12,582 nucleotides of DNA from Myxococcales bacterium UBA5297 (GTDB lineage Bacteria; Myxococcota; Myxococcia; Myxococcales; UBA5297), in assembly GCA_002408385.1 (NCBI GenBank), contig DHSB01000007.1, forward strand, positions 38,608 to 51,189, given 5' to 3'. This document shows, piece after piece, positions 5,937-12,582 of this stretch. The notes beneath the pieces are model-generated. The model did no database searches and had not been told where the DNA came from. It worked only from the letters and a program-made list of their open reading frames with translations. Both the position numbers and the translations under genes were made by a program. Position 1 is the stretch's first letter, and each line of letters begins with the position of its first letter.

Positions 5937-7625
5937 ATGCCCGACGACACCAAGCCCCGCCAGCCTCCAGAGCCGCAGCCTCGGTCGGTCCCGCCGCGCC
6001 CCCGCGTCAAGCTCACCATCGACGACCGCGAGGTCGAGGTCGACGCCGGCACCAACCTGCTCGAGGCCGCGCGCGCGATAGGCGTTCAGATTCCGCACTA
6101 CTGCTACCACCCGCGCCTGAGCATCACGGCGAGCTGCCGCATGTGCCTGGTCGAGGCCTCCAACTCGCCCAAGCCGGTCCCGGCCTGCCAGATGCCGGCG
6201 ACCGAGTGCTTGGTCGTCCAGACGCGCTCCGCGCTCGTCAAGGAGGCGCAGCGCGCCACCCTCGAATTCCTGCTGCTCAACCACCCGGTCGACTGCGCGG
6301 TCTGCGACCAGGCGGGCGAGTGCAAATTGCAGGACTACTACCAGGAACACGACGCTCAGCCCTCGCGCCTGGCCGGCCCCAAGATCCAGAAGGAGAAGCG
6401 CCGGGTCCTCGGGCCGCTCGTCACCCTCGATCAGGAGCGCTGCATCCTGTGCACCCGCTGCGTGCGCTTCATGTGCGAGGTGGCCGGCGAGCCGCAGCTC
6501 GGGGTCTTCGGTCGCGGTAGCCACGAGGCCATCGACACCTTCCCGGACAAGCCGCTCGACTCGAACTACGCGGGCAACACCGTCGACCTGTGCCCGGTCG
6601 GCGCGCTGACCAACAGCGACTTTCGCTTCACGGCCCGCGCCTTCTTCCTGACCGCGACCCCGTCGGTCTGCACCGGCTGCGCGCGCGGCTGCTCGGTCTG
6701 GCTCGACCACTTCAACGGCGAGACCTACCGCTATCGGCCGCGCGAGAACGTCGCGGTGAACGGGCCGTGGATGTGCGACGTCGGGCGCCTCTCGTACAAG
6801 CCGCTCGTACACGACCGGGCGCTCGAGGTGAAGATCGGCCGCGCCGGCGAGGGCCGCACCGCCGAGGGGCGCGAGGCCGCGCGCTTCGCGATCGAGAAGC
6901 TCAAGCCGCTCGCCGGCAGTGAGCGCCTCGCCTTCGTCGCCAGCCCCACCGCCTCGGTCGAGGACCTGCTCGCCACCTTCCGCCTCGCCTCCGAGGGCCT
7001 GAAGCTGAAGCGCGTCTTCGTCTCCGGCCGCGCAGCCGACAAGGGCGACAGGCTGCTGCTGCGCGAGGATCGCAACCCGAACCGCCTCGGGCTCGACTGG
7101 GTCGCCCAGGCCTTCGGGCTGAAGGTCGAGCCGTTCGAGCGGCTCGTCGAGGAGATCGACGCCGAGCGCGTCAAGGGCGTGCTCGCCGTCGGGGAGGACG
7201 TACCCACCGATCCGAAGCTCGTCGCTTCGCTGCTGCTCAACCTCGATCCGGTGATCGTCCTGGCCACCAACCTCGGCCCGGTCGCGGGCATGGGCCACGT
7301 GCTGCTGCCCTCCTGCCCGTGCTCGGAGGACGACGGCACTTTCGTCAACTTCGAGGGCCACGCGCAGCGCTTCGTCGCCGCCTACCGCACGCGCGGTCAG
7401 AGCCGGCCGCACTGGACCTGGGCGGCGACGCTGCTCGAGGAGCTCGGCGTGGAGGTCGGCTGGCGCAGCGCCCGCGACGTCTTCGCCGAGCTCGCGCCGC
7501 GCGTCGCGCAGCTCGCGGGCTTCGACTGGGCCTCGGCGCCCGGCTACCTGACCCATCCGCGCGGCCTGCGCACCCTGCCCGCCGCCGCCGACGCGCGCCA
7601 CGGCATCCACCGCGAGAGGAGCTGA
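5937..7625 (+). CDS. nuoG: NADH-quinone oxidoreductase subunit G (NuoG), short form
   Basis: Peripheral-arm subunit of respiratory complex I, carrying electrons along iron-sulfur clusters from NuoF/E toward NuoI and quinone. The 562-residue protein begins with a Pro-rich leader (1-22). A 2Fe-2S ferredoxin domain follows, with N1b ligands Cys56, Cys67, Cys70 and Cys84. The N5 motif HPVDCAVCDQAGEC has His116, Cys120, Cys123 and Cys129. The N4-type motif CILCTRC has Cys169, Cys172 and Cys175, with Cys219 in LCPVGAL. Cys245, Cys248, Cys252 and Cys280 fit exactly the C-x2-C-x3-C-x27-C pattern of the extra N7 cluster. The remaining 280 residues are a reduced molybdopterin-oxidoreductase-like domain (LLPSCPCSEDDGTFVNFEGHAQRF at 456-479). 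E. coli NuoG has about 908 residues and Thermus Nqo3 about 783, so this C-terminal part is cut down. nuoF is not upstream; nuoH follows after 3 nt. Confidence 0.96.
   Translation: MPDDTKPRQPPEPQPRSVPPRPRVKLTIDDREVEVDAGTNLLEAARAIGVQIPHYCYHPRLSITASCRMCLVEASNSPKPVPACQMPATECLVVQTRSALVKEAQRATLEFLLLNHPVDCAVCDQAGECKLQDYYQEHDAQPSRLAGPKIQKEKRRVLGPLVTLDQERCILCTRCVRFMCEVAGEPQLGVFGRGSHEAIDTFPDKPLDSNYAGNTVDLCPVGALTNSDFRFTARAFFLTATPSVCTGCARGCSVWLDHFNGETYRYRPRENVAVNGPWMCDVGRLSYKPLVHDRALEVKIGRAGEGRTAEGREAARFAIEKLKPLAGSERLAFVASPTASVEDLLATFRLASEGLKLKRVFVSGRAADKGDRLLLREDRNPNRLGLDWVAQAFGLKVEPFERLVEEIDAERVKGVLAVGEDVPTDPKLVASLLLNLDPVIVLATNLGPVAGMGHVLLPSCPCSEDDGTFVNFEGHAQRFVAAYRTRGQSRPHWTWAATLLEELGVEVGWRSARDVFAELAPRVAQLAGFDWASAPGYLTHPRGLRTLPAAADARHGIHRERS
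7617..7621 (+). promoter_or_regulatory. Ribosome binding site supporting the GTG start of nuoH
   Basis: AGGAG lies inside the last codons of nuoG, 7 nt before GTG 7629. It favours the GTG over the in-frame ATG at 7647, which has no such element. Overlap with the nuoG end suggests coupled translation. Confidence 0.7.
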
Positions 7626-7628
7626 GAG

Positions 7629-8978
7629 GTGAGACTGCGCTGGGGAATGATCCTGCTGGTCTTCGTCGGCCTGCCCGCGCTGCTCTTCGGGTTGAGCGCG
7701 GGCTTCTACGCGCTGGCCGCGCTGGCCGAGGGCCTGTTCACCGGCGGCGCCGGGGTCGTCAACGTCTTCACCCTGCTCTTGGTGATGGTGATGGTCTTCT
7801 CCGCGCTGCTGACGCTCGCCGAGCGCAAGTGGAGCGCGGCGATGCAGGACCGCATCGGCCCCAACCGCGCCAACCTCGGCCCCTTGCGGCTCGGCGGCCT
7901 TTTCCACTTCGTCGCCGACGCGCTGAAAATGCTCTTCAAGGAGGACTTCACCCCCGCCGGCGCCGACAAGTGGCTCTTCCGGCTCGCGCCCGCGCTCGCC
8001 TTCATCCCGGTCTTCTGCCTCTTCGCGGTCGTCCCGGTCGCCCCGCCGGTCGAGCTGTTCGGCGAGACGGTCTCGCTGCAGATAGCCAACCCCGACTTCG
8101 GCGTCCTCTACGTCTTCGCCTTCGCCTCGCTGGCGGTCTTCGGCACCGCGCTCGCCGGCTGGGCCTCGAACAACAAGCTCGCCCTGCTCGGCGGCGTGCG
8201 CGCGACGAGCCAGATGATCAGCTACGAGGTCGCGCTCGGCCTGTCGCTCGTCGGCGCCATCGCCGCCTTCTCCGCGCTCACGCCCGCGGGCGGCTCCAGC
8301 CTGCGACTCGAGCAGATGGTCGAATCGCAGTCGACCTGGCTGTGGGGCGGCGGCGGCGGATTCGACTTCGGCGTGCCGGCCTGGGGCATCCTGCTGCAGC
8401 CGCTCGGCTTCGTGCTCTTCTTCGCCGCGGCGTTCGCCGAGACCAAGCGCGCCCCCTTCGACATGCCCGAGGGCGAGAGCGAGATCGTCGGCTACTTCGT
8501 CGAGTACTCGGGGATGCGCTTCGGCCTGTTCATGATCTCGGAGTTCGTGGAGATCGTCGTGCTCTCCGGGGTCATCGCCTCGGTCTTCTTCGGCGGCTAC
8601 CACCTACCCTTCGGCGAGGCCTGGCTGCAGGGACACCTGGGCGACTTCTGGTTCGCCGCGCTGCAGGGCTCGGTCTTCTGGCTCAAGGTCATCGTGCTCG
8701 CCTGGCTGCAGCTCGCCATCCGCTGGACCTTCCCGCGCTTCCGCTACGACCAGGTCCAGAAGCTCGGTTGGCGCATCCTGCTGCCCGCCGGCCTGTTCAA
8801 CGTCTTCGCCACCGCGGCGCTGGTGCTGCTGGATCCGAGCCTGCGCCTGCTCGCGCTCTTCGGCCTCGCGCAGATCGCCCTGCTCGTCTACCTCGTCGGC
8901 TCCGGCGGCAAGCCCGCGCCGGCCGCGCCGGACGAGCGCCCCGTGGCCGTCTCCGACCACGACGGCGTGAGCGCGTAG
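7629..8978 (+). CDS. nuoH: NADH-quinone oxidoreductase subunit H (NuoH)
   Basis: Membrane-arm subunit of complex I that forms the quinone-binding chamber together with NuoB and NuoD and links it to the proton channels. The 449-residue product is strongly hydrophobic, with eight or more membrane segments. Family signatures are [16 protein letters not shown] (65-80), [15 protein letters not shown] (271-285) and [11 protein letters not shown] (365-375). It is longer than the roughly 325 residues of E. coli NuoH. The excess lies in a Gly-rich loop near 236-245 ([12 protein letters not shown]), in an added hydrophobic segment near 403-424, and in a soluble Pro/Ala-rich tail. The start is GTG with AGGAG 7 nt upstream, 3 nt after nuoG. 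nuoI follows after 13 nt, so the three genes are almost certainly one transcript. Confidence 0.96.
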   Translation: MRLRWGMILLVFVGLPALLFGLSAGFYALAALAEGLFTGGAGVVNVFTLLLVMVMVFSALLTLAERKWSAAMQDRIGPNRANLGPLRLGGLFHFVADALKMLFKEDFTPAGADKWLFRLAPALAFIPVFCLFAVVPVAPPVELFGETVSLQIANPDFGVLYVFAFASLAVFGTALAGWASNNKLALLGGVRATSQMISYEVALGLSLVGAIAAFSALTPAGGSSLRLEQMVESQSTWLWGGGGGFDFGVPAWGILLQPLGFVLFFAAAFAETKRAPFDMPEGESEIVGYFVEYSGMRFGLFMISEFVEIVVLSGVIASVFFGGYHLPFGEAWLQGHLGDFWFAALQGSVFWLKVIVLAWLQLAIRWTFPRFRYDQVQKLGWRILLPAGLFNVFATAALVLLDPSLRLLALFGLAQIALLVYLVGSGGKPAPAAPDERPVAVSDHDGVSA

Positions 8979-8991
8979 AGAGGACCCGCCC

Positions 8992-9636
8992 GTGCCCTAC
9001 AAGGTCTCCAACGAGAAGCTGACGCTGCGCGAGCAGGCCTACCTGCCGGAGATGATCCGAGGGCTCGGGGTCACCGCGCGCCACTTCCTGCGCAACCTCT
9101 TCACCCGGCGCGACCCGGCGCCCGAGATCCTCGACCGCGAGGGGCCCTGCCAGATCACCACGGTGCAGTACCCCGAGGAGAAGGTCGAGTATCCGCCCGG
9201 CTATCGCGGCCTGCACCGGCTCGTGCCGCGCGAGGACGGCAGCCCGCGCTGCGTCGCCTGCTACATGTGCGCGACGGTCTGCCCGGCCCAGTGCATCTAC
9301 ATCGAGGCCGGCGAGTACCCGGCTGACGACCCCAGCGCGCCGAACCGGGTCATCGAGCGCTACCCGACGAAGTTCGTGATCGACGAGCTGCGCTGCATCG
9401 TCTGCGGCTTCTGCGTCGAGGCCTGCCCGAAGGACGCCATCCGCATGGACACCGGCCTGCACGCGGTCTCGAGCGAGGAGCGCCGCGCGTTCATGCTCGA
9501 GCGCGAGGCGCTGCTGCGCGGGCCGGCGGTCGAGCATCCTTCCGATCCCTGGCGCAAGCGCGAGGACTCGAGCGCGCCCGAGCACGGCGAGAAGGAGGCG
9601 CATCGGCGCATCTCGCCTCGCAAGAATGGAGGATGA
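8992..9636 (+). CDS. nuoI: NADH-quinone oxidoreductase subunit I (NuoI)
   Basis: Peripheral-arm subunit of complex I carrying the two 4Fe-4S clusters N6a and N6b, which pass electrons from NuoG to N2 in NuoB. The 214-residue product has both ferredoxin motifs: [12 protein letters not shown] (Cys87, Cys90, Cys93, Cys97) and [12 protein letters not shown] (Cys135, Cys138, Cys141, Cys145). The connecting stretch [12 protein letters not shown] is typical. An amphipathic N-terminal part ([21 protein letters not shown]) resembles the membrane-docking helix of the family. The C-terminal 50 residues form a charged extension ([19 protein letters not shown]) beyond the compact NuoI core. The GTG start has AGAGAGGA 8 nt upstream. 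nuoJ is not downstream. The stop codon lies in a perfect inverted repeat. Confidence 0.96.
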   Translation: MPYKVSNEKLTLREQAYLPEMIRGLGVTARHFLRNLFTRRDPAPEILDREGPCQITTVQYPEEKVEYPPGYRGLHRLVPREDGSPRCVACYMCATVCPAQCIYIEAGEYPADDPSAPNRVIERYPTKFVIDELRCIVCGFCVEACPKDAIRMDTGLHAVSSEERRAFMLEREALLRGPAVEHPSDPWRKREDSSAPEHGEKEAHRRISPRKNGG

Positions 9637-9659
9637 AGCTCCGGCCTTGTCCTCCATTC
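9624..9659 (+). terminator. Perfect 10-bp inverted repeat spanning the nuoI stop; possible terminator
   Basis: GAATGGAGGA (9624-9633) is exactly complementary to TCCTCCATTC (9650-9659), with a 16-nt loop that contains the nuoI TGA. No T-tract follows, so it is not a classic intrinsic terminator. It could be a 3'-end stabiliser, a processing site or a weak terminator. Its left arm is coding sequence (codons for N, G, G). Confidence 0.45.
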
Positions 9660-9732
9660 GCTCGGGCTCGTGCTTCGTCTTCGATCAGCTTCGAGGAGCT
9701 GTGCTCCCGTGGCGGTCAGCGCGAGGACGAAT

Positions 9733-10176
9733 ATGGACGACCTGCTCCAGAAGCCGACGTCGAGTTCGCTGGCAAAACAGCGCTCGATCTCGATCAGCCG
9801 CCTCATCTACTGGGGCGTCGCCATTACGACCGGACTGCTCTCCTTCTTCGTGCCCTGGGTGCCAGGACCGCTCAGTTCCTTCGCCGTCGCGTACGGTCTC
9901 GATGGAGCCGTCGGGGGTCGGATCCGCATGACCAGCGAGCGCGAACTGCGAGGCAGAAGGGCCAGGAGGCTCGGCACGGCCTTCATCGCTCTGGGAATCG
10001 CCCACTTCGCGCTTGCCGTCTTCGAGCGTAGTCATGCCAGGCCATTCGCCGACTTGTCCGGCATGGCGGGCCTCGCGCTGCTGGCCGCGCTCTATGGACC
10101 GTTCCTGACCCTATGGATCCTTGGCCTGGTCTGGTCGCGTCCTCATCACGAGTCGCCGGCAGGCACCTCGAAATAG
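9733..10176 (+). CDS. Small membrane protein, unrecognised
   Basis: I do not recognise this 147-residue protein. Three hydrophobic segments are visible: about 24-44 (LIYWGVAITTGLLSFFVPWV), 81-98 and 110-134 (ending FLTLWILGLVWS). A basic loop between the first two (RIRMTSERELRGRRARR) implies a cytoplasmic side. The N-terminus is short and soluble and the C-terminus is a short polar tail. ATG 9733 is preferred because GAGGA lies 5 nt upstream; a GTG at 9670 would add 21 residues without obvious support. It follows nuoI by 96 nt on the same strand and converges on ndh. By eye the third-position G/C bias looks weaker than in the nuo genes, which may indicate a young or transferred gene. A link to complex I is possible from position only. 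Confidence 0.6.
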   Translation: MDDLLQKPTSSSLAKQRSISISRLIYWGVAITTGLLSFFVPWVPGPLSSFAVAYGLDGAVGGRIRMTSERELRGRRARRLGTAFIALGIAHFALAVFERSHARPFADLSGMAGLALLAALYGPFLTLWILGLVWSRPHHESPAGTSK

Positions 10177-10236
10177 CGCTCGCCGCAGTTGGCTCACGCC
10201 TCTCTCGCGACTCCCCCCTGAACCGCTGCCTCAGTC

Positions 10237-11574
10237 CTACGTCGGCGCCCCCTCCCGCTCCTGCAAAAAGTCGCTCGACAGGCTCGCCTGCCGCATCAGC
10301 CCCGCGGCCGGCGACCTTCGCGACACGCCGGTGATCAGCCGCGCCCCGCGCTCGTAGGTGAAGTACGAGTAGGCCCAGTCGAGCAACACGAGCAGCCGGT
10401 TGCGGAACCCGACCAGATAGACGAGGTGGACCGCCAGCCAGGCGAGCCACGCGACCTGCCCGGAGAGCTGCACGCGGCCTATCTGCCCGACCGCCGCCTT
10501 GCGGCCGATGGTCGCCAGCGTTCCGCGGTCGCGGTAGCGGAACGGCGCCCGCCCCGCGTCGCGCAGCGAGGCGAGGATGTTGAGCGCGGCGTGCTTGCCC
10601 TCCTGAATCGCCGCCTGGGCCACTCCGGGCACGAGCCCGCCGTCCCGCTTCACGTGCGCGAGGTCGCCGACGACCATCACCTCGGGATGGCCCGGCACCG
10701 ACAGGTCGGACGCCACCTCGACGCGGCCCGCCTTGTCGAGCTGCGTTTCCAGCGTGCGCGCGAGCGGCGAGGCGGCGACGCCCGCACCCCACAGCACGGT
10801 GCGCGCCGCGATGCGCTGACCACCGGCGACCACGCCTTCGGCGTCTATCGCGCTCACCATCGCGTTGGTGCGCACCTCGACCCCAAGCTTGACGAGCTGC
10901 TGGCGTGCCTTCTCCGAGAGCTTCTCGGGGAACGGGGGCAGCACCCGCGGCAGCGCTTCGATGAGGATGACCCGGGCGCACTCGGGGTGGATGTGCCGGA
11001 AGTCGCGCGCCAGGGTGCGCTGGACGATCTCGGCGAGCGTCCCGGCGAGCTCGACGCCGGTCGGCCCGCCGCCGATGACCGCGAAGGTCATCCAGCGCTC
11101 CTGCTCCTCGGGGTCGAGCTCGCGCTCGGCCCGCTCGAAGGCCAGCAGCACGCGACGCCGGATCTCGAGCGCGTCGTCGAGCGTCTTGAGCCCGGGGGCG
11201 AAGCGCGCCCACTCGTCGTGTCCGAAGTAGGAGTGCGCGGCCCCGGTGCCGAGGATCAGGTAGTCGTACTCGAGCGACCCGTCGCTCAGCTCGATGACGC
11301 GGCGTCCGAGGTCGATCGCGGTCGCCTCGGCGAGCAGCACCTCGGCGTTCTCCTGACGCCGCAGGATGCGGCGGATGGGCCGGGCGATCTCGCTCGGATC
11401 GAGGCCGCCGGTGGCCACCTGGTAGAGCAGCGGCTGGAACAGGTGGTGGTTCTGCCGATCGACCACCGTCACCCGCACCGGCGCCCAGCGCAGCCGCCGG
11501 GCCGCGCTCAGGCCGGCAAAACCGCCGCCGAGGATGACGACACGAGGCCTGCTCCCATCAAACGTCGCCGCCAT
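10237..11574 (-). CDS. ndh: Type II NADH:quinone oxidoreductase (NDH-2)
   Basis: A single-subunit flavoprotein on the inner face of the membrane that passes electrons from NADH to quinone without pumping protons. The 445-residue product has the FAD site VVILGGGFAGLSAARRL (12-28, GGGFAG at 16-21). The NADH-binding Rossmann motif is FAVIGGGPTGVELAGTL (164-180), followed by LWGAGV (261-266). VMVVGDLAHV (299-308) is the second FAD contact. PGVAQAAIQEGKHAALNI (316-333) is the conserved quinone-site region with the AQxAxQ-type pattern. The hydrophobic C-terminal part (374-400, WLAWLAVHLVYLVGF) and YFTYERGARLITG are typical membrane-anchoring features of NDH-2. ATG 11574 is chosen because homology starts right after it; the open frame extends to 11868 but overlaps the upstream gene. 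It lies 76 nt downstream of the 12328-11651 gene and is convergent with the nuo side. Confidence 0.95.
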   Translation of the reverse strand: MAATFDGSRPRVVILGGGFAGLSAARRLRWAPVRVTVVDRQNHHLFQPLLYQVATGGLDPSEIARPIRRILRRQENAEVLLAEATAIDLGRRVIELSDGSLEYDYLILGTGAAHSYFGHDEWARFAPGLKTLDDALEIRRRVLLAFERAERELDPEEQERWMTFAVIGGGPTGVELAGTLAEIVQRTLARDFRHIHPECARVILIEALPRVLPPFPEKLSEKARQQLVKLGVEVRTNAMVSAIDAEGVVAGGQRIAARTVLWGAGVAASPLARTLETQLDKAGRVEVASDLSVPGHPEVMVVGDLAHVKRDGGLVPGVAQAAIQEGKHAALNILASLRDAGRAPFRYRDRGTLATIGRKAAVGQIGRVQLSGQVAWLAWLAVHLVYLVGFRNRLLVLLDWAYSYFTYERGARLITGVSRRSPAAGLMRQASLSSDFLQEREGAPT

Positions 11575-11650
11575 AGAGCCATCCGTGCCGCAGTTCGCGG
11601 CCACGCCGGCACGCCTCCCGCGCGCCGGCCCACACCTGTTCGACGAATCT

Positions 11651-12328
11651 TCAGTGCATCGTCGCGGCACGAACCCGCTCGATGGGCCGGTTGGCATAGA
11701 CCCGGGCGAGGTCCTTGATGACGACGCGCGCCACCGGTCGCGCCTTGACGGGCAGCCGCTTGAGCACCTTGCGGCGGGCGCCGAGGGCCCAGAACGAGGC
11801 GCCGACCGCGTCCCAGAACTGCCGGCGCATCGTCTCGTACGACGAGGCGGTCCCCGCGCCGTAGGCAAAGTGGGCCGCGAGCGCGTAGGCGTGCGTCTTG
11901 AGCGGATACTTCTGCGGCAGGGCGCCGAGCCGGAAGATGGGCAACAGCACGTTGTCGGCGAGCATCCAGACCGCGGCGCTGTAGGCCGCCACGCCCAGCG
12001 GGTGGCGGGCCGCCGGCAGCGTCTCGCGCGTCAGGCCGTAGAGCCCGCCCCACATCGCGCCGAAGGCGTAGTGCACGATCTTGGCGCCGCGCCTCTTCTG
12101 CGCGTCGGTGAGCGGGCCGCGCTTCATCATCCCTTCGGCCAGGCGCCGGGCGGTCGTCTCGAGGCCTATCTCGCTCTTCTGCTCCTCCTCGGGCGGGGTG
12201 AACGCGCCTTCCGGCGTGGGCGGCGCGAGCTTTGCCGTGTGCTTGAAGAAGACGTTCTGCGCATACGCTCCGATCGCTCCCGCGACCATGCCTTTGAACA
12301 GCGCGCCCAGTGGAGTCACGAAATGCAT
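11651..12328 (-). CDS. Membrane protein of unknown function, possibly YagU/DUF1440-like
   Basis: I do not firmly recognise this 225-residue protein. It starts MHFVTPLGALFKGMVAGAIG, with a hydrophobic or amphipathic first segment (8-27). An acidic, Pro-rich stretch follows (36-55). Later hydrophobic segments lie at about 84-100 (VHYAFGAMWGGLYGLT), 111-131 (ending WMLADNVLLP) and 146-162 (AYALAAHFAYGAGT). The C-terminus is basic (ARRKVLKRLPVKARP). The spaced His residues and the G-x-x-Y-G and H-x-x-Y-G patterns remind me of DUF1440/YagU inner-membrane proteins, which is a weak impression. The start at 12328 has GGAGGG 5 nt upstream; the frame could begin at 12394 but has no such support there. 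It lies 76 nt upstream of ndh on the same strand, so the two may share a transcript. The family assignment is uncertain; that a gene is present is likely. Confidence 0.8.
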   Translation of the reverse strand: MHFVTPLGALFKGMVAGAIGAYAQNVFFKHTAKLAPPTPEGAFTPPEEEQKSEIGLETTARRLAEGMMKRGPLTDAQKRRGAKIVHYAFGAMWGGLYGLTRETLPAARHPLGVAAYSAAVWMLADNVLLPIFRLGALPQKYPLKTHAYALAAHFAYGAGTASSYETMRRQFWDAVGASFWALGARRKVLKRLPVKARPVARVVIKDLARVYANRPIERVRAATMH

Positions 12329-12582
12329 GGCATCCCTCCCCTGCACTCTCCAAGGTCTCTCGGGGGATCTTCTGCTTTGCGAGCCTTGCGGCAATCCCGC
12401 TTTGGAAGACTCGGGCGACAGGAGCGGCGCTCGGCCGCCCGCGGGCCGACCCGCGGTCCGGCTGAAGGCGTATCGAAGAATCCTTCGAGCGATGACCGGT
12501 CAGCCCTGAAGAGGCGTCGAGAAACCCTATTTCGAACCGCCGGGTTCCGCTCACCCTGGGCGTAGCTCCCGACGCGCGAGCG
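12329..12582. other. Intergenic right edge upstream of the leftward membrane-protein gene
   Basis: No gene is supported in these 254 nt. The region should hold the promoter of the leftward pair, but I see no clear -35/-10. A 16-bp dyad, TCGAAG-AATC-CTTCGA (12473-12488), is the only symmetric element of note. The GGAGGG binding site for the gene is the complement of about 12334-12339. Confidence 0.4.

Noticed and set aside
5916..8603. Leftward open frame of 895 codons opposite nuoG and nuoH
   Set aside because: It is the mirror of two genes with clear Cys motifs and family signatures. High third-position G/C suppresses stop codons in the opposite strand, and its product is a low-complexity Ala/Gly/Arg/Glu/Val protein without recognisable domains.
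7319..9022. Rightward open frame of 567 codons in another phase across nuoG, nuoH and nuoI
   Set aside because: It spans three genes in a different frame and gives an Arg/Ala/Leu-rich product; it is a shadow of the high-GC coding sequence.
11575..11868. N-terminal extension of NDH-2 to 11868
   Set aside because: It overlaps the upstream gene by more than 200 nt, is Arg/Ser/Pro-rich, and NDH-2 similarity begins only after the Met at 11574.

Overview
The window reads as chromosomal DNA of a GC-rich, Gram-negative, respiring bacterium. The best guess is a member of the Myxococcota (former Deltaproteobacteria). Outer-membrane biogenesis genes (ompH, lpxD) indicate a diderm. Strong G/C preference at third codon positions produces many long spurious antisense frames. 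A Cys-rich lipoprotein with DDDCDG (MopE-like) motifs and about 52-residue Cys repeats is a protein style common in myxobacteria. The taxonomic call is inference; the window holds no rRNA or tRNA.

Layout, left to right. Positions 1-207 carry a 42-bp tandem repeat containing an 18-bp perfect palindrome, cut by the window edge, then non-coding sequence. Leftward genes follow: lpxD (208-1290) behind ompH/skp (1293-1877), separated by 2 nt. A divergent intergenic region of about 300 nt holds a good sigma70-like promoter for ompH. Rightward from it comes a short, single-domain malic enzyme (2180-3484), then a large Cys-repeat lipoprotein (3726-5750). Next is a tight three-gene block of respiratory complex I, nuoG-nuoH-nuoI (5937-9636), without the other eleven nuo genes. 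It ends in a perfect 10-bp inverted repeat spanning the nuoI stop codon. A small unrecognised three-helix membrane protein (9733-10176) follows. The right end is leftward: an unrecognised membrane protein (12328-11651) followed by a type II NADH dehydrogenase, ndh (11574-10237), convergent with the block before it.

Functional reading: the left part serves the cell envelope (periplasmic chaperone and lipid A acylation). The middle and right part are central and respiratory metabolism: malate oxidation makes NAD(P)H, and both a proton-pumping (NuoGHI, as part of complex I) and a non-pumping (NDH-2) NADH:quinone oxidoreductase lie within 6 kb. NuoG keeps the four-Cys motif for the extra N7 iron-sulfur cluster although the protein is much shorter than the N7-bearing NuoG proteins of E. 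coli and Thermus.

I see no CRISPR array, insertion sequence, phage gene, defence system or biosynthetic cluster. The genes are mostly ordinary. The points worth a second look are the edge repeat, the lipoprotein repeat architecture, the N7 motif in a short NuoG, the isolated nuoGHI block and two unrecognised membrane proteins.
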